The translations under genes were made by a program, and so were the position numbers. From contig JAKFFB010000077.1 in the NCBI GenBank assembly GCA_036675425.1, forward strand, positions 1-64,000: a stretch of DNA of 64,000 nt. The letters run 5' to 3'. Below are positions 27,183 through 35,962 of this stretch, one piece after another (the first letter of the stretch is position 1; every line of letters begins with the position of its first letter). The stretch is from SCTD01 sp036675425. GTDB lineage: Bacteria; Actinomycetota; Actinomycetes; Mycobacteriales; SCTD01. Under the pieces are notes generated by a model that saw only the letters and a list, made by a program, of their open reading frames with translations, did not search any database and was not told the origin of the DNA.

Positions 27183-27652
27183 CCACGGTCGAGCAGGTGC
27201 GCGCGGTGCTGGCCTCGGTGCACGACCCGGAGATCCCGGTGCTGACCATCGAGGACCTCGGCGTGCTGCGCGACGTCGCGGTCGACGGGTCGCACGTGAC
27301 GGTGACCATCACCCCGACCTACTCCGGCTGCCCGGCGATGGACGAGATCCGCGCCGACATCGTGACCGCCCTGGCCGCCGCAGGTCTCGACGACGCCGAG
27401 GTGCGGACCGAGCTCGCGCCCGCGTGGACGACCGACTGGATGAGCGAGTCCGGGAAGCAGAAGCTGCAGGAGTACGGCATCGCGCCCCCCGGTGAGCTGC
27501 TGCTCCAGATCGGCCGTCGCCCGGAGATCGCCTGCCCGCAGTGCGGGTCGAGCGACACCGAGGAGATGGCGCGCTTCGCCTCGACCTCGTGCAAGTCCAT
27601 GTGGCGGTGCCGCTCCTGCCGCGAGCCCTTCGACCACTTCAAGGCGCACTGA
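27179..27652 (+). CDS. paaD: PaaD, Fe-S/metal assembly factor for the epoxidase
   Basis: This 157-residue protein has an N-terminal MIP18/DUF59 domain (about 5-85; ASVHDPEIPVLTIEDLGVLRDV, TPTYSGCPAMDEI). A C-terminal zinc-ribbon-like part carries CPQCGS near 120 and CRSC near 147. It is needed for maturation of the PaaABCE complex in other bacteria. The GTG at 27179 overlaps the paaC stop (GTGA); the longer in-frame extension lies inside paaC and is rejected. Confidence 0.95.
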   Translation: MTTVEQVRAVLASVHDPEIPVLTIEDLGVLRDVAVDGSHVTVTITPTYSGCPAMDEIRADIVTALAAAGLDDAEVRTELAPAWTTDWMSESGKQKLQEYGIAPPGELLLQIGRRPEIACPQCGSSDTEEMARFASTSCKSMWRCRSCREPFDHFKAH

Positions 27653-27655
27653 CCG

Positions 27656-28732
27656 ATGACCGCAGCCACCGCCGAGGACCTCGGCTTCGTCCCCCTGCGG
27701 GTCGAGGCCGTCGACGCGCTGACCGCCGACAGCGCCGCCATCACGTTCGAGCTGCCGGAGGAGCTGCGCTCCCGATTCGCCTTCCGGCCCGGGCAGCACC
27801 TCACCCTGCGCCGGGTGGCCGACGGGCAGGACCTGCGGCGCACGTACTCCGTCTGCAGCAGCGCCGCCGGCGGACCGCTGCGCGTCGCGGTGAAGCGGCT
27901 CGACGGCGGGGTCTTCTCGACGTGGGTGCTCGACGCGCTCAAGCCCGGTGACGTCCTCGAGGTGCTGCCGCCGGCGGGGCGCTTCGGCCCGGCGGTGGAC
28001 CCGTCGCGCACCCGGAAGTACGGCCTGGTCGCCGCCGGCAGCGGGATCACCCCGGTGCTGTCCATCGCGTGGACGGTGCTCGACGTGGAGCCGAGGTCGG
28101 AGGTCGTGCTCGTCTACGGCAACCGCACCAGCGGCGACGTGATGTTCCTCGAGGAGCTCGCCGACCTCAAGGACCGCTTCCCGGATCGGCTGCAGGTGCT
28201 GCACGTGCTCTCGCGCGAGGAGCAGGAGTCCGAGCTGCTGTCCGGCCGGATCGACCGCGACCGGCTGCAGCGGCTGCTCGACACGCTGCTCACCGATGTC
28301 GACGAGTGGTACCTCTGCGGTCCGTTCGGGATGGTGACCGACGGCCGGCAGACGCTGCTGGACCGCGGGGTCGACCCCTCCGCCGTCCACGTCGAGCTCT
28401 TCCACGCCGACGCGCCGCCGCCTCGGGTGCGCACCGTCCCTGCGGGCTCTGCCGACACGGCGGTGGTGACCGTCGAGCTGCACGGCCGTACGACCACGCT
28501 GTCGGTGCCCAAGGACGGCGGCTCGGTGCTCGACGCCGTCCTCGCGGTCCGCGCGGACGCGCCGTTCGCGTGCAAGGGCGGCGTCTGCGGGACCTGCCGC
28601 GCGCGGTGCGTGAGCGGCTCCGTGGAGATGGACGTGAACTACGCGCTCGAGCCGGACGAGCTCGCGGCGGGCGTCGTCCTCACCTGCCAGTCGCACCCGA
28701 CCAGCGACGAGGTGCGGCTCGAGTTCCTCTGA
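27656..28732 (+). CDS. paaE: Phenylacetyl-CoA epoxidase reductase PaaE
   Basis: This 358-residue reductase passes electrons from NAD(P)H to the di-iron centre. An FAD-binding domain (RRTYSVCSS near residue 60) and an NAD-binding domain (LVAAGSGITPVLSI) are followed by a C-terminal plant-type 2Fe-2S ferredoxin domain with CKGGVCGTCRARC and a final C in VVLTCQS. It follows paaD after 3 bases and ends the clear paa operon. Confidence 0.96.
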   Translation: MTAATAEDLGFVPLRVEAVDALTADSAAITFELPEELRSRFAFRPGQHLTLRRVADGQDLRRTYSVCSSAAGGPLRVAVKRLDGGVFSTWVLDALKPGDVLEVLPPAGRFGPAVDPSRTRKYGLVAAGSGITPVLSIAWTVLDVEPRSEVVLVYGNRTSGDVMFLEELADLKDRFPDRLQVLHVLSREEQESELLSGRIDRDRLQRLLDTLLTDVDEWYLCGPFGMVTDGRQTLLDRGVDPSAVHVELFHADAPPPRVRTVPAGSADTAVVTVELHGRTTTLSVPKDGGSVLDAVLAVRADAPFACKGGVCGTCRARCVSGSVEMDVNYALEPDELAAGVVLTCQSHPTSDEVRLEFL

Positions 28733-28744
28733 GCCGTTGGTCCC

Positions 28745-29818
28745 GTGACAGGGGGCCTCGCGCAGAGGACGCTTGCTCGCGTGCAGGAGACGGCTTCGCC
28801 TCGGCGGTACGTCGACATCGGCTGGTCCAGCCTGCTGCCGCTCGCCGCGATGCTGGTCGGCGTGGTCGTGGCCCACGACCTCTCCAAGGCCGTCGACGAC
28901 ACGGTCATCCACGTCCTGCTCGCCGTGGTGGGAGCGCTCGCCCTCGACCGCGTCGTCGGGCTGGTCCAGCGGCTCGCCCGTCTCGGTCGCGCCGCCTCGG
29001 TGGCGGTCGTCGTCACGCTGACCGTCGCGATCGCCACCGGCGCCGGGGCGCTGCTCGTGCCGTCGGTGATCGAGCAGGCCGAGCTGGTCGGGGACGACGC
29101 GCCGGAGGTGCTCGCCGACCTGGTGCGCCTGCCGGTGATCGGCAAGGCGCTCGAGGAGAACTCGGTCCCCGAGCAGGCGCAGGCGTGGCTCGACGACTAC
29201 CCCGACCGCGTTGCCGGTGATCTCGACGGGCTGCTGGGCACGGCGCAGGCCGTCGCGGTGCAGGCGGCGGGCGTCGTGGAGACGCTGCTGCTGCTGGTCC
29301 TCCTGCTGGTGGAGGGACCGGCACTGGTGCGCGCCGGGCAGCGGGTCCTGCCGGACCGCTGGCGGCACGACGCGGACCGGGTCGGACGCAGCACGTACGT
29401 CGTCATCGGCAGGTACGCCGTCGGGTCGTTGCTGCTCGCCGTCATCGCCGGGGTCGCGGCGTTCGTGATCGGGCTCGCGCTGTCGGTTCCGCTGGTCCCG
29501 CTCGCAGCGCTGTGGGCGTTCCTCTGGAACTTCGTCCCGCAGCTCGGTGGGATCGTCGGCGGGGCAGGGCTCGTCGCGCTGGCGCTGACGGTCGGACCGG
29601 GCACGGCGCTGACGGCGACGGTCGTCTGGCTCGTCTACATGCAGGTGGAGAACCGCGTCGTCCAGCCGGTGGTCGTCGGTCGCGCCGTGCAGCTCTCGCC
29701 GCTCACCACGATGGTCGTGGCGCTGCTCGGGGTCGCGGCGGCCGGCCTGCTCGGCGCCGTGCTCGCGATCCCGCTCGTCGCCGCGGTGAACGCCGCGCGC
29801 CTGGAGCTGAGGTCGTGA
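28745..29818 (+). CDS. AI-2E family membrane protein, first of a pair
   Basis: A 357-residue integral membrane protein with about seven to eight hydrophobic segments and the AI-2E/UPF0118 family pattern, seen in LWNFVPQLGGIVGGAGLV and YMQVENRVVQPVVVGRAVQLSPL near the C-terminus. Members have been proposed as signal exporters or ion transporters, so no substrate is claimed. It begins 12 bases after paaE. A GTG at 28781, 12 codons in, has AGAGGAC upstream and may be the real start. The stop overlaps the GTG of the second family member. Confidence 0.85.
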   Translation: MTGGLAQRTLARVQETASPRRYVDIGWSSLLPLAAMLVGVVVAHDLSKAVDDTVIHVLLAVVGALALDRVVGLVQRLARLGRAASVAVVVTLTVAIATGAGALLVPSVIEQAELVGDDAPEVLADLVRLPVIGKALEENSVPEQAQAWLDDYPDRVAGDLDGLLGTAQAVAVQAAGVVETLLLLVLLLVEGPALVRAGQRVLPDRWRHDADRVGRSTYVVIGRYAVGSLLLAVIAGVAAFVIGLALSVPLVPLAALWAFLWNFVPQLGGIVGGAGLVALALTVGPGTALTATVVWLVYMQVENRVVQPVVVGRAVQLSPLTTMVVALLGVAAAGLLGAVLAIPLVAAVNAARLELRS

Positions 29819-30870
29819 GCGCGCCGCTGCCGCAGCAGGTGCGGGTCGCGCCCGCGTCGGCCGTACGAGCCGTCGCGACCGCTGTGGGCGTCGTGCTGGT
29901 GCTGCTCGTCCTCGTCCGGTCGCGCACGGTGCTGCACTGGCTCATCACGGCAGGTGCGGCGGCGATGCTGCTGGACGGACCGGTGCGCGCGCTCGTGGAG
30001 CGGCGCGTGCGTCGCGGCCTCGCCGTGCTGGCGGTCACGCTCGCGACGCTGTCCGGCGCCGCTCTCCTGACGTACGGCGTCGTGGACGCCGTCGTCGAGC
30101 AGTACGGCAACCTGCAGGAGAGCGCGCCGGCCGCCGTCGAGGGACTCGTCGAGGAGGGCGTGCTCGCCGACCTCGACGAGCGCGTCGACCTGGTGCGACG
30201 GACGGACGACCTGGTGGCGACCGCGCCCGAGCGGCTGCTCGGATCCCCGGCCAGCGCGGCACGCACCGCCGCCGAGCGACTGGGTGAGGTCGTCCTCGTC
30301 ATCACCCTGACGATCTTCATGCTCATCGCCTACGAGCGGTTCGAGCAGCGGCTGCTGCGGCTGAACGCCGAGGGCCATCCCTGGCGCTGGGTCGGCATCG
30401 ACGTCGGCGTCCACGACGGCGCCACCGCGGCGCGGCACGTCATCCGGCGGGTGGCCGCGCTCGGACTGATCACGGCGCTCGTCGCGCAGGCCGGCGGCGT
30501 CCCGGCGCCCGCCGTCCTCGGGCTGTGGATGGCCTGGTGGCGGCTGCTCCCGGGCCTCGGGGTCGTTGTCGGGCACGCACCCCTGGTCCTGCTGCTCGTC
30601 ACCGGCACGTCCCGGCTGGTCACGGCGCTGGCGCTGGCCGCGCTGGTCGCCGGCGAGGTCGTCGTGCGGCTCGTGGACCGGCGGCAGCCCGCACCGCAGA
30701 TGCCGATGGCCTTCCTCTCGGCGGTCGGCTTCACCGCCGGCTTCGAGCTCGGCGGGGTCGTCGGGGCCGTCGTGGTCGTCGTGCTGGTGCACCTCGCCGT
30801 CGGCGTCCTCGAGGAGGCCGCAGGAGTGACCACCCCGGCGCGGTCCTCGCCCGGGCGCGCGCCGGCGTGA
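29815..30870 (+). CDS. AI-2E family membrane protein, second of a pair
   Basis: A 351-residue membrane protein with several transmembrane segments at each end and a soluble helical middle (about 85-160), the AI-2E layout. It is more diverged than its neighbour: the conserved late motif reads WRLLPGLGVVVGHAPLV. The two overlap by 4 bases (GTGA) and probably arose by tandem duplication, perhaps forming a hetero-oligomer. The GTG at 29815 is used; the upstream in-frame sequence lies inside the first gene. Confidence 0.8.
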   Translation: MSAPLPQQVRVAPASAVRAVATAVGVVLVLLVLVRSRTVLHWLITAGAAAMLLDGPVRALVERRVRRGLAVLAVTLATLSGAALLTYGVVDAVVEQYGNLQESAPAAVEGLVEEGVLADLDERVDLVRRTDDLVATAPERLLGSPASAARTAAERLGEVVLVITLTIFMLIAYERFEQRLLRLNAEGHPWRWVGIDVGVHDGATAARHVIRRVAALGLITALVAQAGGVPAPAVLGLWMAWWRLLPGLGVVVGHAPLVLLLVTGTSRLVTALALAALVAGEVVVRLVDRRQPAPQMPMAFLSAVGFTAGFELGGVVGAVVVVVLVHLAVGVLEEAAGVTTPARSSPGRAPA

Positions 30871-30929
30871 CATCCTCGGCGGGCAGTCGGTCAACGGCGA
30901 CCGGCTCACGTCGTGAGGGAGCCCGTCGC

Positions 30930-32183
30930 GTGTCCGCACGCATGTCCGCGCTCGACAGCGCGCTGTACCAGCTGGAGCAGGCCGTCGAGCAGCTCGGTCT
31001 CGACGACGGCATCCACGAGATGCTGGCGACGCCCCGGCGCTCCCTCGAGGTGTCGGTGCCGCTGCGGCGCGACGACGGCACGCTGAAGGTCCTCAAGGGC
31101 TACCGCGTGCAGCACAACTTCTCGCGCGGACCGGCCAAGGGCGGCATCCGCTTCCACCCCGACACGGACATGGACGAGGTGCGTGCCCTGGCGATGTGGA
31201 TGACGTGGAAGTGCGCGCTCATCGGCATCCCGTACGGCGGCGCGAAGGGCGGTGTCGCGGTCGACCCGCGGCTGCTGAGCCGCAACGAGCTCGAGCGGGT
31301 GACCCGCCGCTACGCCAGCGAGATCATGCCGATCATCGGTCCGGAGAAGGACATCCCCGCCCCTGACGTCGGCACCGACGAGCAGACGATGGCCTGGATG
31401 ATGGACACCTTCAGCGCTCACAAGGGCTACACCGTCACGGGTGTCGTCACCGGCAAGCCGATCTCGGTCGGCGGCTCCGAGGGGCGCGGCGGCGCGACCA
31501 GCCGCGGCGTCATGTACGCCGCGTTCAGCGCGCTGCGCGAGGCGGGCGTCGACCACCGCGGGGCCACCGTCGCGGTGCAGGGCTTCGGCAAGGTCGGCGG
31601 TCTGGCGGCGCAGTTCCTGCACGACGCCGGCTGCCTGGTCGTCGCGGTGTCGGACTGGAAGGGCGGCGTCTACAACGCCAAGGGCCTCAACCCCGCCGCG
31701 CTGCTCAAGCACCTGAAGTCCGGTGCGGACACGGTGGTCGGCTTCCCCGGCGCGGACGTCATCACCAACGAGGAGCTGCTCGAGCTCGACGTCGACGTGC
31801 TGGTCCCGGCGGCGCTCGAGGGGGTCATCCACGACGGCAACGCCGACCGGATCCGGGCGTTCTTCGTCGTGGAGGGCGCCAACGGGCCGACGACCCCGGA
31901 CGCCGACAAGATCCTGGAGGGCAACAACGTCCTCGTCGTCCCGGACGTGCTCGCCAACTCCGGCGGCGTCGCGGTGTCCTACTTCGAGTGGGTGCAGGAC
32001 CTGCAGGCCTACTTCTGGACCGAGGACGAGGTCAACGACCGGCTGAAGCTGCTGATGGAGTCGGCGTACGACCAGGTCTCGACGATGGCGCACGAACGCG
32101 GGATCTCGATGCGCACCGCCGCGCAGACCATCGGGGTCGGCCGTGTCGCGCAGGCGCACCGGACCCGCGGGCTCTACCCGTAG
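30930..32183 (+). CDS. Glu/Leu/Phe/Val dehydrogenase family (glutamate dehydrogenase)
   Basis: This 417-residue hexameric-type enzyme interconverts glutamate and 2-oxoglutarate with NAD(P). Substrate-site lysines are seen in FSRGPAKGGIRFHP (K70), MTWKCAL (K94) and YGGAKGGV (K106), and the catalytic Asp in IPAPDVGTDEQTM. The Rossmann fold contains VAVQGFGKVGGLAA. The GTG at 30930 has GAGGGAG at a spacing of about 9; ATG at 30942 is an alternative. The length fits the NAD-type GDH subfamily. Confidence 0.93.
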   Translation: MSARMSALDSALYQLEQAVEQLGLDDGIHEMLATPRRSLEVSVPLRRDDGTLKVLKGYRVQHNFSRGPAKGGIRFHPDTDMDEVRALAMWMTWKCALIGIPYGGAKGGVAVDPRLLSRNELERVTRRYASEIMPIIGPEKDIPAPDVGTDEQTMAWMMDTFSAHKGYTVTGVVTGKPISVGGSEGRGGATSRGVMYAAFSALREAGVDHRGATVAVQGFGKVGGLAAQFLHDAGCLVVAVSDWKGGVYNAKGLNPAALLKHLKSGADTVVGFPGADVITNEELLELDVDVLVPAALEGVIHDGNADRIRAFFVVEGANGPTTPDADKILEGNNVLVVPDVLANSGGVAVSYFEWVQDLQAYFWTEDEVNDRLKLLMESAYDQVSTMAHERGISMRTAAQTIGVGRVAQAHRTRGLYP

Positions 32184-32678
32184 TCAGAGGTCGCTGGGCT
32201 GCTCGACCTGCTCCGCGCGGTCCCGCAGCGCGAGCTCGTCGCGCATCGCGGGAGCCACCCACCCGCCGGCGGTGATCGTCGCGCGGGCGAGGTCCACCTC
32301 GGCCTCGTGCTGCGCCTCGGCGAGCGCGAGCAGCTCGTCCATGCCGGCCTCGCGGCGCCGGGCCTGGAGGAGGTTCGCCCGGGCCTGCTCGACGAGCGCG
32401 AAGCGCGCCTGGACGGCGGCGTCAGGGACGGCCGAGCCCGCGACCGAGCGCTCCGGCAGGACGACGGCCTGAGTGGTCGTCGCCCGCGCCGGCTCCTGCC
32501 GGGTGACGGAGGCGGCGAGGAGCAGCAGCCACACCGCGGCCAGGCCGCAGAGGGCGGCCCACACGACCACCTCCAGGGCCGGGACCGCGCTGCCGTACGC
32601 CACCAGTCCGCCGACGAGCGCTGCCTTGGCCACCAGCAGTCGTCGCACGGCAGGGGTCAGCGGTGCGGGATCACGCAT
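32184..32678 (-). CDS. Small membrane protein with coiled-coil tail, unknown function
   Basis: A 164-residue protein with two hydrophobic segments near 15-35 and 38-60. They are followed by a charged, mostly helical cytoplasmic or periplasmic part containing ARFALVEQARANLLQARRRE and LALAEAQHEAEV, likely coiled coil. No known domain is recognised. The ATG at 32678 is chosen; GTG at 32696 is possible. Its stop abuts the stop of the convergent dehydrogenase gene. Confidence 0.7.
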   Translation of the reverse strand: MRDPAPLTPAVRRLLVAKAALVGGLVAYGSAVPALEVVVWAALCGLAAVWLLLLAASVTRQEPARATTTQAVVLPERSVAGSAVPDAAVQARFALVEQARANLLQARRREAGMDELLALAEAQHEAEVDLARATITAGGWVAPAMRDELALRDRAEQVEQPSDL

Positions 32679-32733
32679 GCGTCCAGCCAACAGCACCGAG
32701 CGGGTGTTCGCCAGACTGCAGATGGGGGATCGG

Positions 32734-34785
32734 CTACCGCTGCGAGCGCGCGAATGCCTCAGCCGTGCGTGCCAGGTCCGGCGGGAGCCGGACCCCGGAG
32801 CGGCGCAGGGCGTCGGCGAGGCCGCCGGTGCTGGCCGGGTCGGTCGCGGCCGGGCCGAGCAGCCGGTCCGAGGGGGCGTACGACGAGGTGGTCCGCAGCC
32901 CGGCGGTCGGCGCCGTGCCCGAGCCGCTGAGGTCTGCCTGGCCGGTGTCGGCGCCGGGCAGCACGACCAGCGCGCTGGACACCAGTCGCTCGCCGCCGTC
33001 GGACGGACGGTTGGCGACCAGGCCGTTCACGACCATCTCCGAGGAGCCGCCGCCGTCGAGGTTGACCGCCTCCACCGCGCCGAGGTCGGCCATCAGCTGC
33101 GCGAGCTCGCGCAGGGTCATGCCGACGCTGTAGCCCGACTGCCGGCCGTCGACCACCACCAGCAGCAGCTTCCGGTCGGCGGTGACCCCGACGGCGGTGC
33201 GCGGGTTGCGGCCGAAGAAGGCTCCGCCGCCGTCCACGTCGCCGTCGGCGATGCGGCCGCTCGAGACGAGCATCGGGTTGCCGCCGAGCGCGTCGATGGC
33301 GCCGGGCGAGCCGAGCCGCGTGGTCAGGTCCACCAGCTGGCCGCGGGCCAGGCCGCGGATGAAGGCCTCGCTGCCGTGGTAGCTGTTCGCGGTGAGGATC
33401 CCGCCGGTCGGGGGCACGACCGGCCGCTCGCCGCCGCAGCGGGTGCCGGTCACCGACAGCGGGGTGCGCACGGCGCCGTCGCTCGTCATGTCCCGGCCGC
33501 CCGCCGGTGCGAGCCCGGCGTAGCAGGCGTTGTTCGGCGGCACCTCCAGCAGCGCGCCGTCGCCGGTGAACAGCGCCAGGCCGTCGCCGTCGGGGCCGCC
33601 GCTGTTCACCCGCGGCACGGCCATGGTCACGGTCGAGGTGGCCGAGGCGGTCGTGATGTCGACGGCGAGGTCGGGGAACCCCATCCGCGCGCTGCTGCCG
33701 GCGGCGTCCAGGGTGAGCGCCCGGCCGAGCAGCTGGGGCGTCTGCGACAGCCGGCCGTCGTTGGCGAACAGGTGGACCGGTCGCCCGGAGGACAGGGCGT
33801 AGTCCCCGTTGATCCCGAGCACAGCGCCGGCCTGGCGCGTCATCGTGGAGACCGCGTCGAGCCCCTGCAGGCGGTTGTTGGCCAGCACGGTCTCCGGTGA
33901 CGACGCGGCCGACAGGTCGACCGTCGCGACGTGCGCCACCCACGGCCCGCTCGGGAGCCGGACGACGCTGTGCGTGACCCCCGGCGCGAGCGAGGGCGTA
34001 CGACGGACGACCGGGCGGTCGCCCGCGATCCCGAACCTGGTCGTCTGGTACGGGCTCGGGAAGCTGCCCACCCGGAAGAACCACGTGCCGTTCCGGAAGA
34101 GCCCGGGGGTGTCCTTGCCGTCGTGGTCCCAGTCACCGGCGATCGGGATGTCGCCGTTCAGCCCGAAGGCGAAGGTGCGGCTGGCGGGCCCGCTGCTGGT
34201 GGCGTCGCGCTGGTACCAGGTGGCGCCCCGGCGCACGGCGATGTCCGTGGTGCCGTTGCCGTCCCAGTCGCCGACGACGGGCACGTCGCCCGGGACGCCG
34301 AAGCCGAAGATGCGCGCGGGGCCGCTGAGGTTGACGTCGCGGAGGTACCACCGGCCGCCGCGGAAGACGCCGATCGTGTCGACGCCGTCGCCGTTCCAGT
34401 CGCCCAGGACGGGCTTGTCCCCGGCCAGCCCGAACCGCACGACCCGGGGGGCGGCCTGCTGCTCGCTGTCGCGGAGCAGCCAGACGCCGTCCCGGAACAG
34501 GCTGGCCGTCCCGACGCCGTCCCCGTCGGTGTCGCCGGCGACCGGCTGCCAGCCGGACATGCCCTCGCGGTAGCTGCGGTTCGGCCCGCCGTCGAGCGCG
34601 TCGCGGAGGTACCAGGTGTCGCCCCGGCGCACGCCGATCCGGTCGTAGCCGAGCTCGGCGGGTCCGCCGACCGCGGTGACCACGGGCGCGGCGGCCGCGG
34701 GGGAGGGGATCAGCGCGGGCAGCACCGGTGCGGTCAGCGCGAGCGCGACGGCGGCACCGAGCAGGGAACGGGCGGTCGTGCGCAC
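32734..34785 (-). CDS. Secreted protein: WYLRD/FG-GAP-like repeats plus phosphodiester glycosidase (NAGPA) domain
   Basis: This 683-residue exported protein has a signal peptide in the first 35 residues (ending SPAAAA). About five repeats of roughly 46 residues follow, with the consensus GDWxGDGxDxxGVFRxGxWYLRD; they suggest a beta-propeller-like module. The C-terminal half is a NAGPA/DUF2233-type domain: LGINGDYAL, TAVGVTADRKLLLVVVDGRQ and the hallmark NLDGGGSSEMVVNG. Family members cleave sugar-phosphodiester links, so a cell-wall or exopolysaccharide substrate is plausible. The GTG at 34785 follows GGAGGA; the preceding 43 in-frame codons are leader. Confidence 0.85.
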   Translation of the reverse strand: MRTTARSLLGAAVALALTAPVLPALIPSPAAAAPVVTAVGGPAELGYDRIGVRRGDTWYLRDALDGGPNRSYREGMSGWQPVAGDTDGDGVGTASLFRDGVWLLRDSEQQAAPRVVRFGLAGDKPVLGDWNGDGVDTIGVFRGGRWYLRDVNLSGPARIFGFGVPGDVPVVGDWDGNGTTDIAVRRGATWYQRDATSSGPASRTFAFGLNGDIPIAGDWDHDGKDTPGLFRNGTWFFRVGSFPSPYQTTRFGIAGDRPVVRRTPSLAPGVTHSVVRLPSGPWVAHVATVDLSAASSPETVLANNRLQGLDAVSTMTRQAGAVLGINGDYALSSGRPVHLFANDGRLSQTPQLLGRALTLDAAGSSARMGFPDLAVDITTASATSTVTMAVPRVNSGGPDGDGLALFTGDGALLEVPPNNACYAGLAPAGGRDMTSDGAVRTPLSVTGTRCGGERPVVPPTGGILTANSYHGSEAFIRGLARGQLVDLTTRLGSPGAIDALGGNPMLVSSGRIADGDVDGGGAFFGRNPRTAVGVTADRKLLLVVVDGRQSGYSVGMTLRELAQLMADLGAVEAVNLDGGGSSEMVVNGLVANRPSDGGERLVSSALVVLPGADTGQADLSGSGTAPTAGLRTTSSYAPSDRLLGPAATDPASTGGLADALRRSGVRLPPDLARTAEAFARSQR

Positions 34786-34973
34786 GAGCGGTCCTCCGGA
34801 GGGTCCTTGTCCTGACCTGTCCGACTGTGGCACGCGGTGTCCGGTCCGGTGGGAGAACAGGCCGGGTGTCACCTGCTCGTCATGCCGGGGTCCCCCGGGG
34901 GCCTGTGCTTTCATGGCCGCGGGCGAATCACAACGTTGTCACTCTGGCCCGACGTCGACCGCAGGAGGACCTG

Positions 34974-35276
34974 ATGAGCGGCTCCACGCCCGCCCCCCTG
35001 GCGGTGGCTGCGCCGGCCGGCGCGACCCCCCTGACCGAGCGCGAGACCGCGATCCTGGCCTTCGAACGGCAGTGGTGGAAGTACGCCGGCGCCAAGGAGA
35101 CGGCGATCCGCGACCTGTTCGACATGAGCGCCACCCGCTACTACCAGGTGCTCAACGCGCTGATCGACAAGCCGGAGGCGCTCGTCGCCGACCCGATGCT
35201 CGTCAAGCGCCTGCGGCGCCTGCGGTCCTCCCGCCAGCGGACGCGGTCCGCCCGCCGCCTGGGCCTCGACGCCTGA
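34974..35276 (+). CDS. DUF3263 family protein
   Basis: A 100-residue actinobacterial DUF3263 protein with the typical LTERETAILAFERQWWKYAGAKE core. The stretch IRDLFDMSATRYYQVLNALID resembles a DNA-binding helix-turn-helix. The basic C-terminus (RRLRSSRQRTRSARR) supports nucleic acid binding, although no function is established. The ATG at 34974 has GCAGGAGGA upstream. A 10-base palindrome ACAACGTTGT lies at 34930-34939 in its leader. The LytR_C gene follows after 7 bases. Confidence 0.88.
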   Translation: MSGSTPAPLAVAAPAGATPLTERETAILAFERQWWKYAGAKETAIRDLFDMSATRYYQVLNALIDKPEALVADPMLVKRLRRLRSSRQRTRSARRLGLDA

Positions 35277-35283
35277 GCTCGAG

Positions 35284-35952
35284 GTGACGCTGGCCCCGGA
35301 CGCGCCTGAGGTGGACGCTGTCCCCGTGCAGCCCGGCCCTCCCGACCCCGCGCAGGCGGACGCGCGGCCGCTGACGCGTACCGGCCGGCCCGCGCGCGCC
35401 GCGCGGCCCGGTCGGCTCTCCCCCGGTCGGGCGATGGCCGGCGCCGCGGTGTCGGTCTCCGGCGTGCTGCTCGGCATCGGCACCCTGCTCTGGATCAGCG
35501 ACGACCCGTCGCAGGGCCCGGGGCCGGTCGTGCAGGCGCCGCCGCCGGCGTCGCAGTTCGCCACCGCCCCCGAGACCGAGGAGGCGCCGGTCGACCCGCC
35601 GGCGCCGTCCGTCGCGGCCGCGCCGGTCGCTCCGCCGCCCCCGGCCGCCTCGACCGCCGTCGCGGCTCCCTCGGTGGTCATCCCGGTCACGGTGCTCAAC
35701 AACAGCCGCTACGAGGGGCTGGCCGACATCGCCGCCGCTCGCTTCCGGGCCGGCGGCTGGCCGGTCAAGGCCACCGGCAACTTCCGCGGCCGGATCCCGG
35801 TCACGACCGTCTACTACGAGGCAGGGCAGGAGGCGTCCGCGCGCGAGCTCGCCCGGCGCTTCGACGGCATCGCCCGCGTGCGGCCGCGCTTCGCGACGCT
35901 GCCGGCTCGCGGCCTCGTCGTGGTCGTCACGCGGGAGTACGCCTCCTCCTAG
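35284..35952 (+). CDS. LytR_C-terminal domain membrane protein
   Basis: This 222-residue protein has a cytoplasmic N-terminus (about 1-48), one transmembrane helix (AGAAVSVSGVLLGIGTLLWI), a Pro/Ala-rich extracellular linker (about 75-130) and a LytR_C domain (about 133-220; VTVLNNSRYEGLADIAAARFRAGGWPV). The domain is associated with envelope proteins of actinomycetes. It starts at a GTG 7 bases after the DUF3263 gene, a frequent pairing. Confidence 0.88.
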   Translation: MTLAPDAPEVDAVPVQPGPPDPAQADARPLTRTGRPARAARPGRLSPGRAMAGAAVSVSGVLLGIGTLLWISDDPSQGPGPVVQAPPPASQFATAPETEEAPVDPPAPSVAAAPVAPPPPAASTAVAAPSVVIPVTVLNNSRYEGLADIAAARFRAGGWPVKATGNFRGRIPVTTVYYEAGQEASARELARRFDGIARVRPRFATLPARGLVVVVTREYASS

Positions 35953-35962
35953 GCTGGCGCGG

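Noticed and set aside
34930..34939. Palindrome ACAACGTTGT upstream of DUF3263 as an operator
   Set aside because: Only 10 bases, single copy, no known regulator match; likely by chance.
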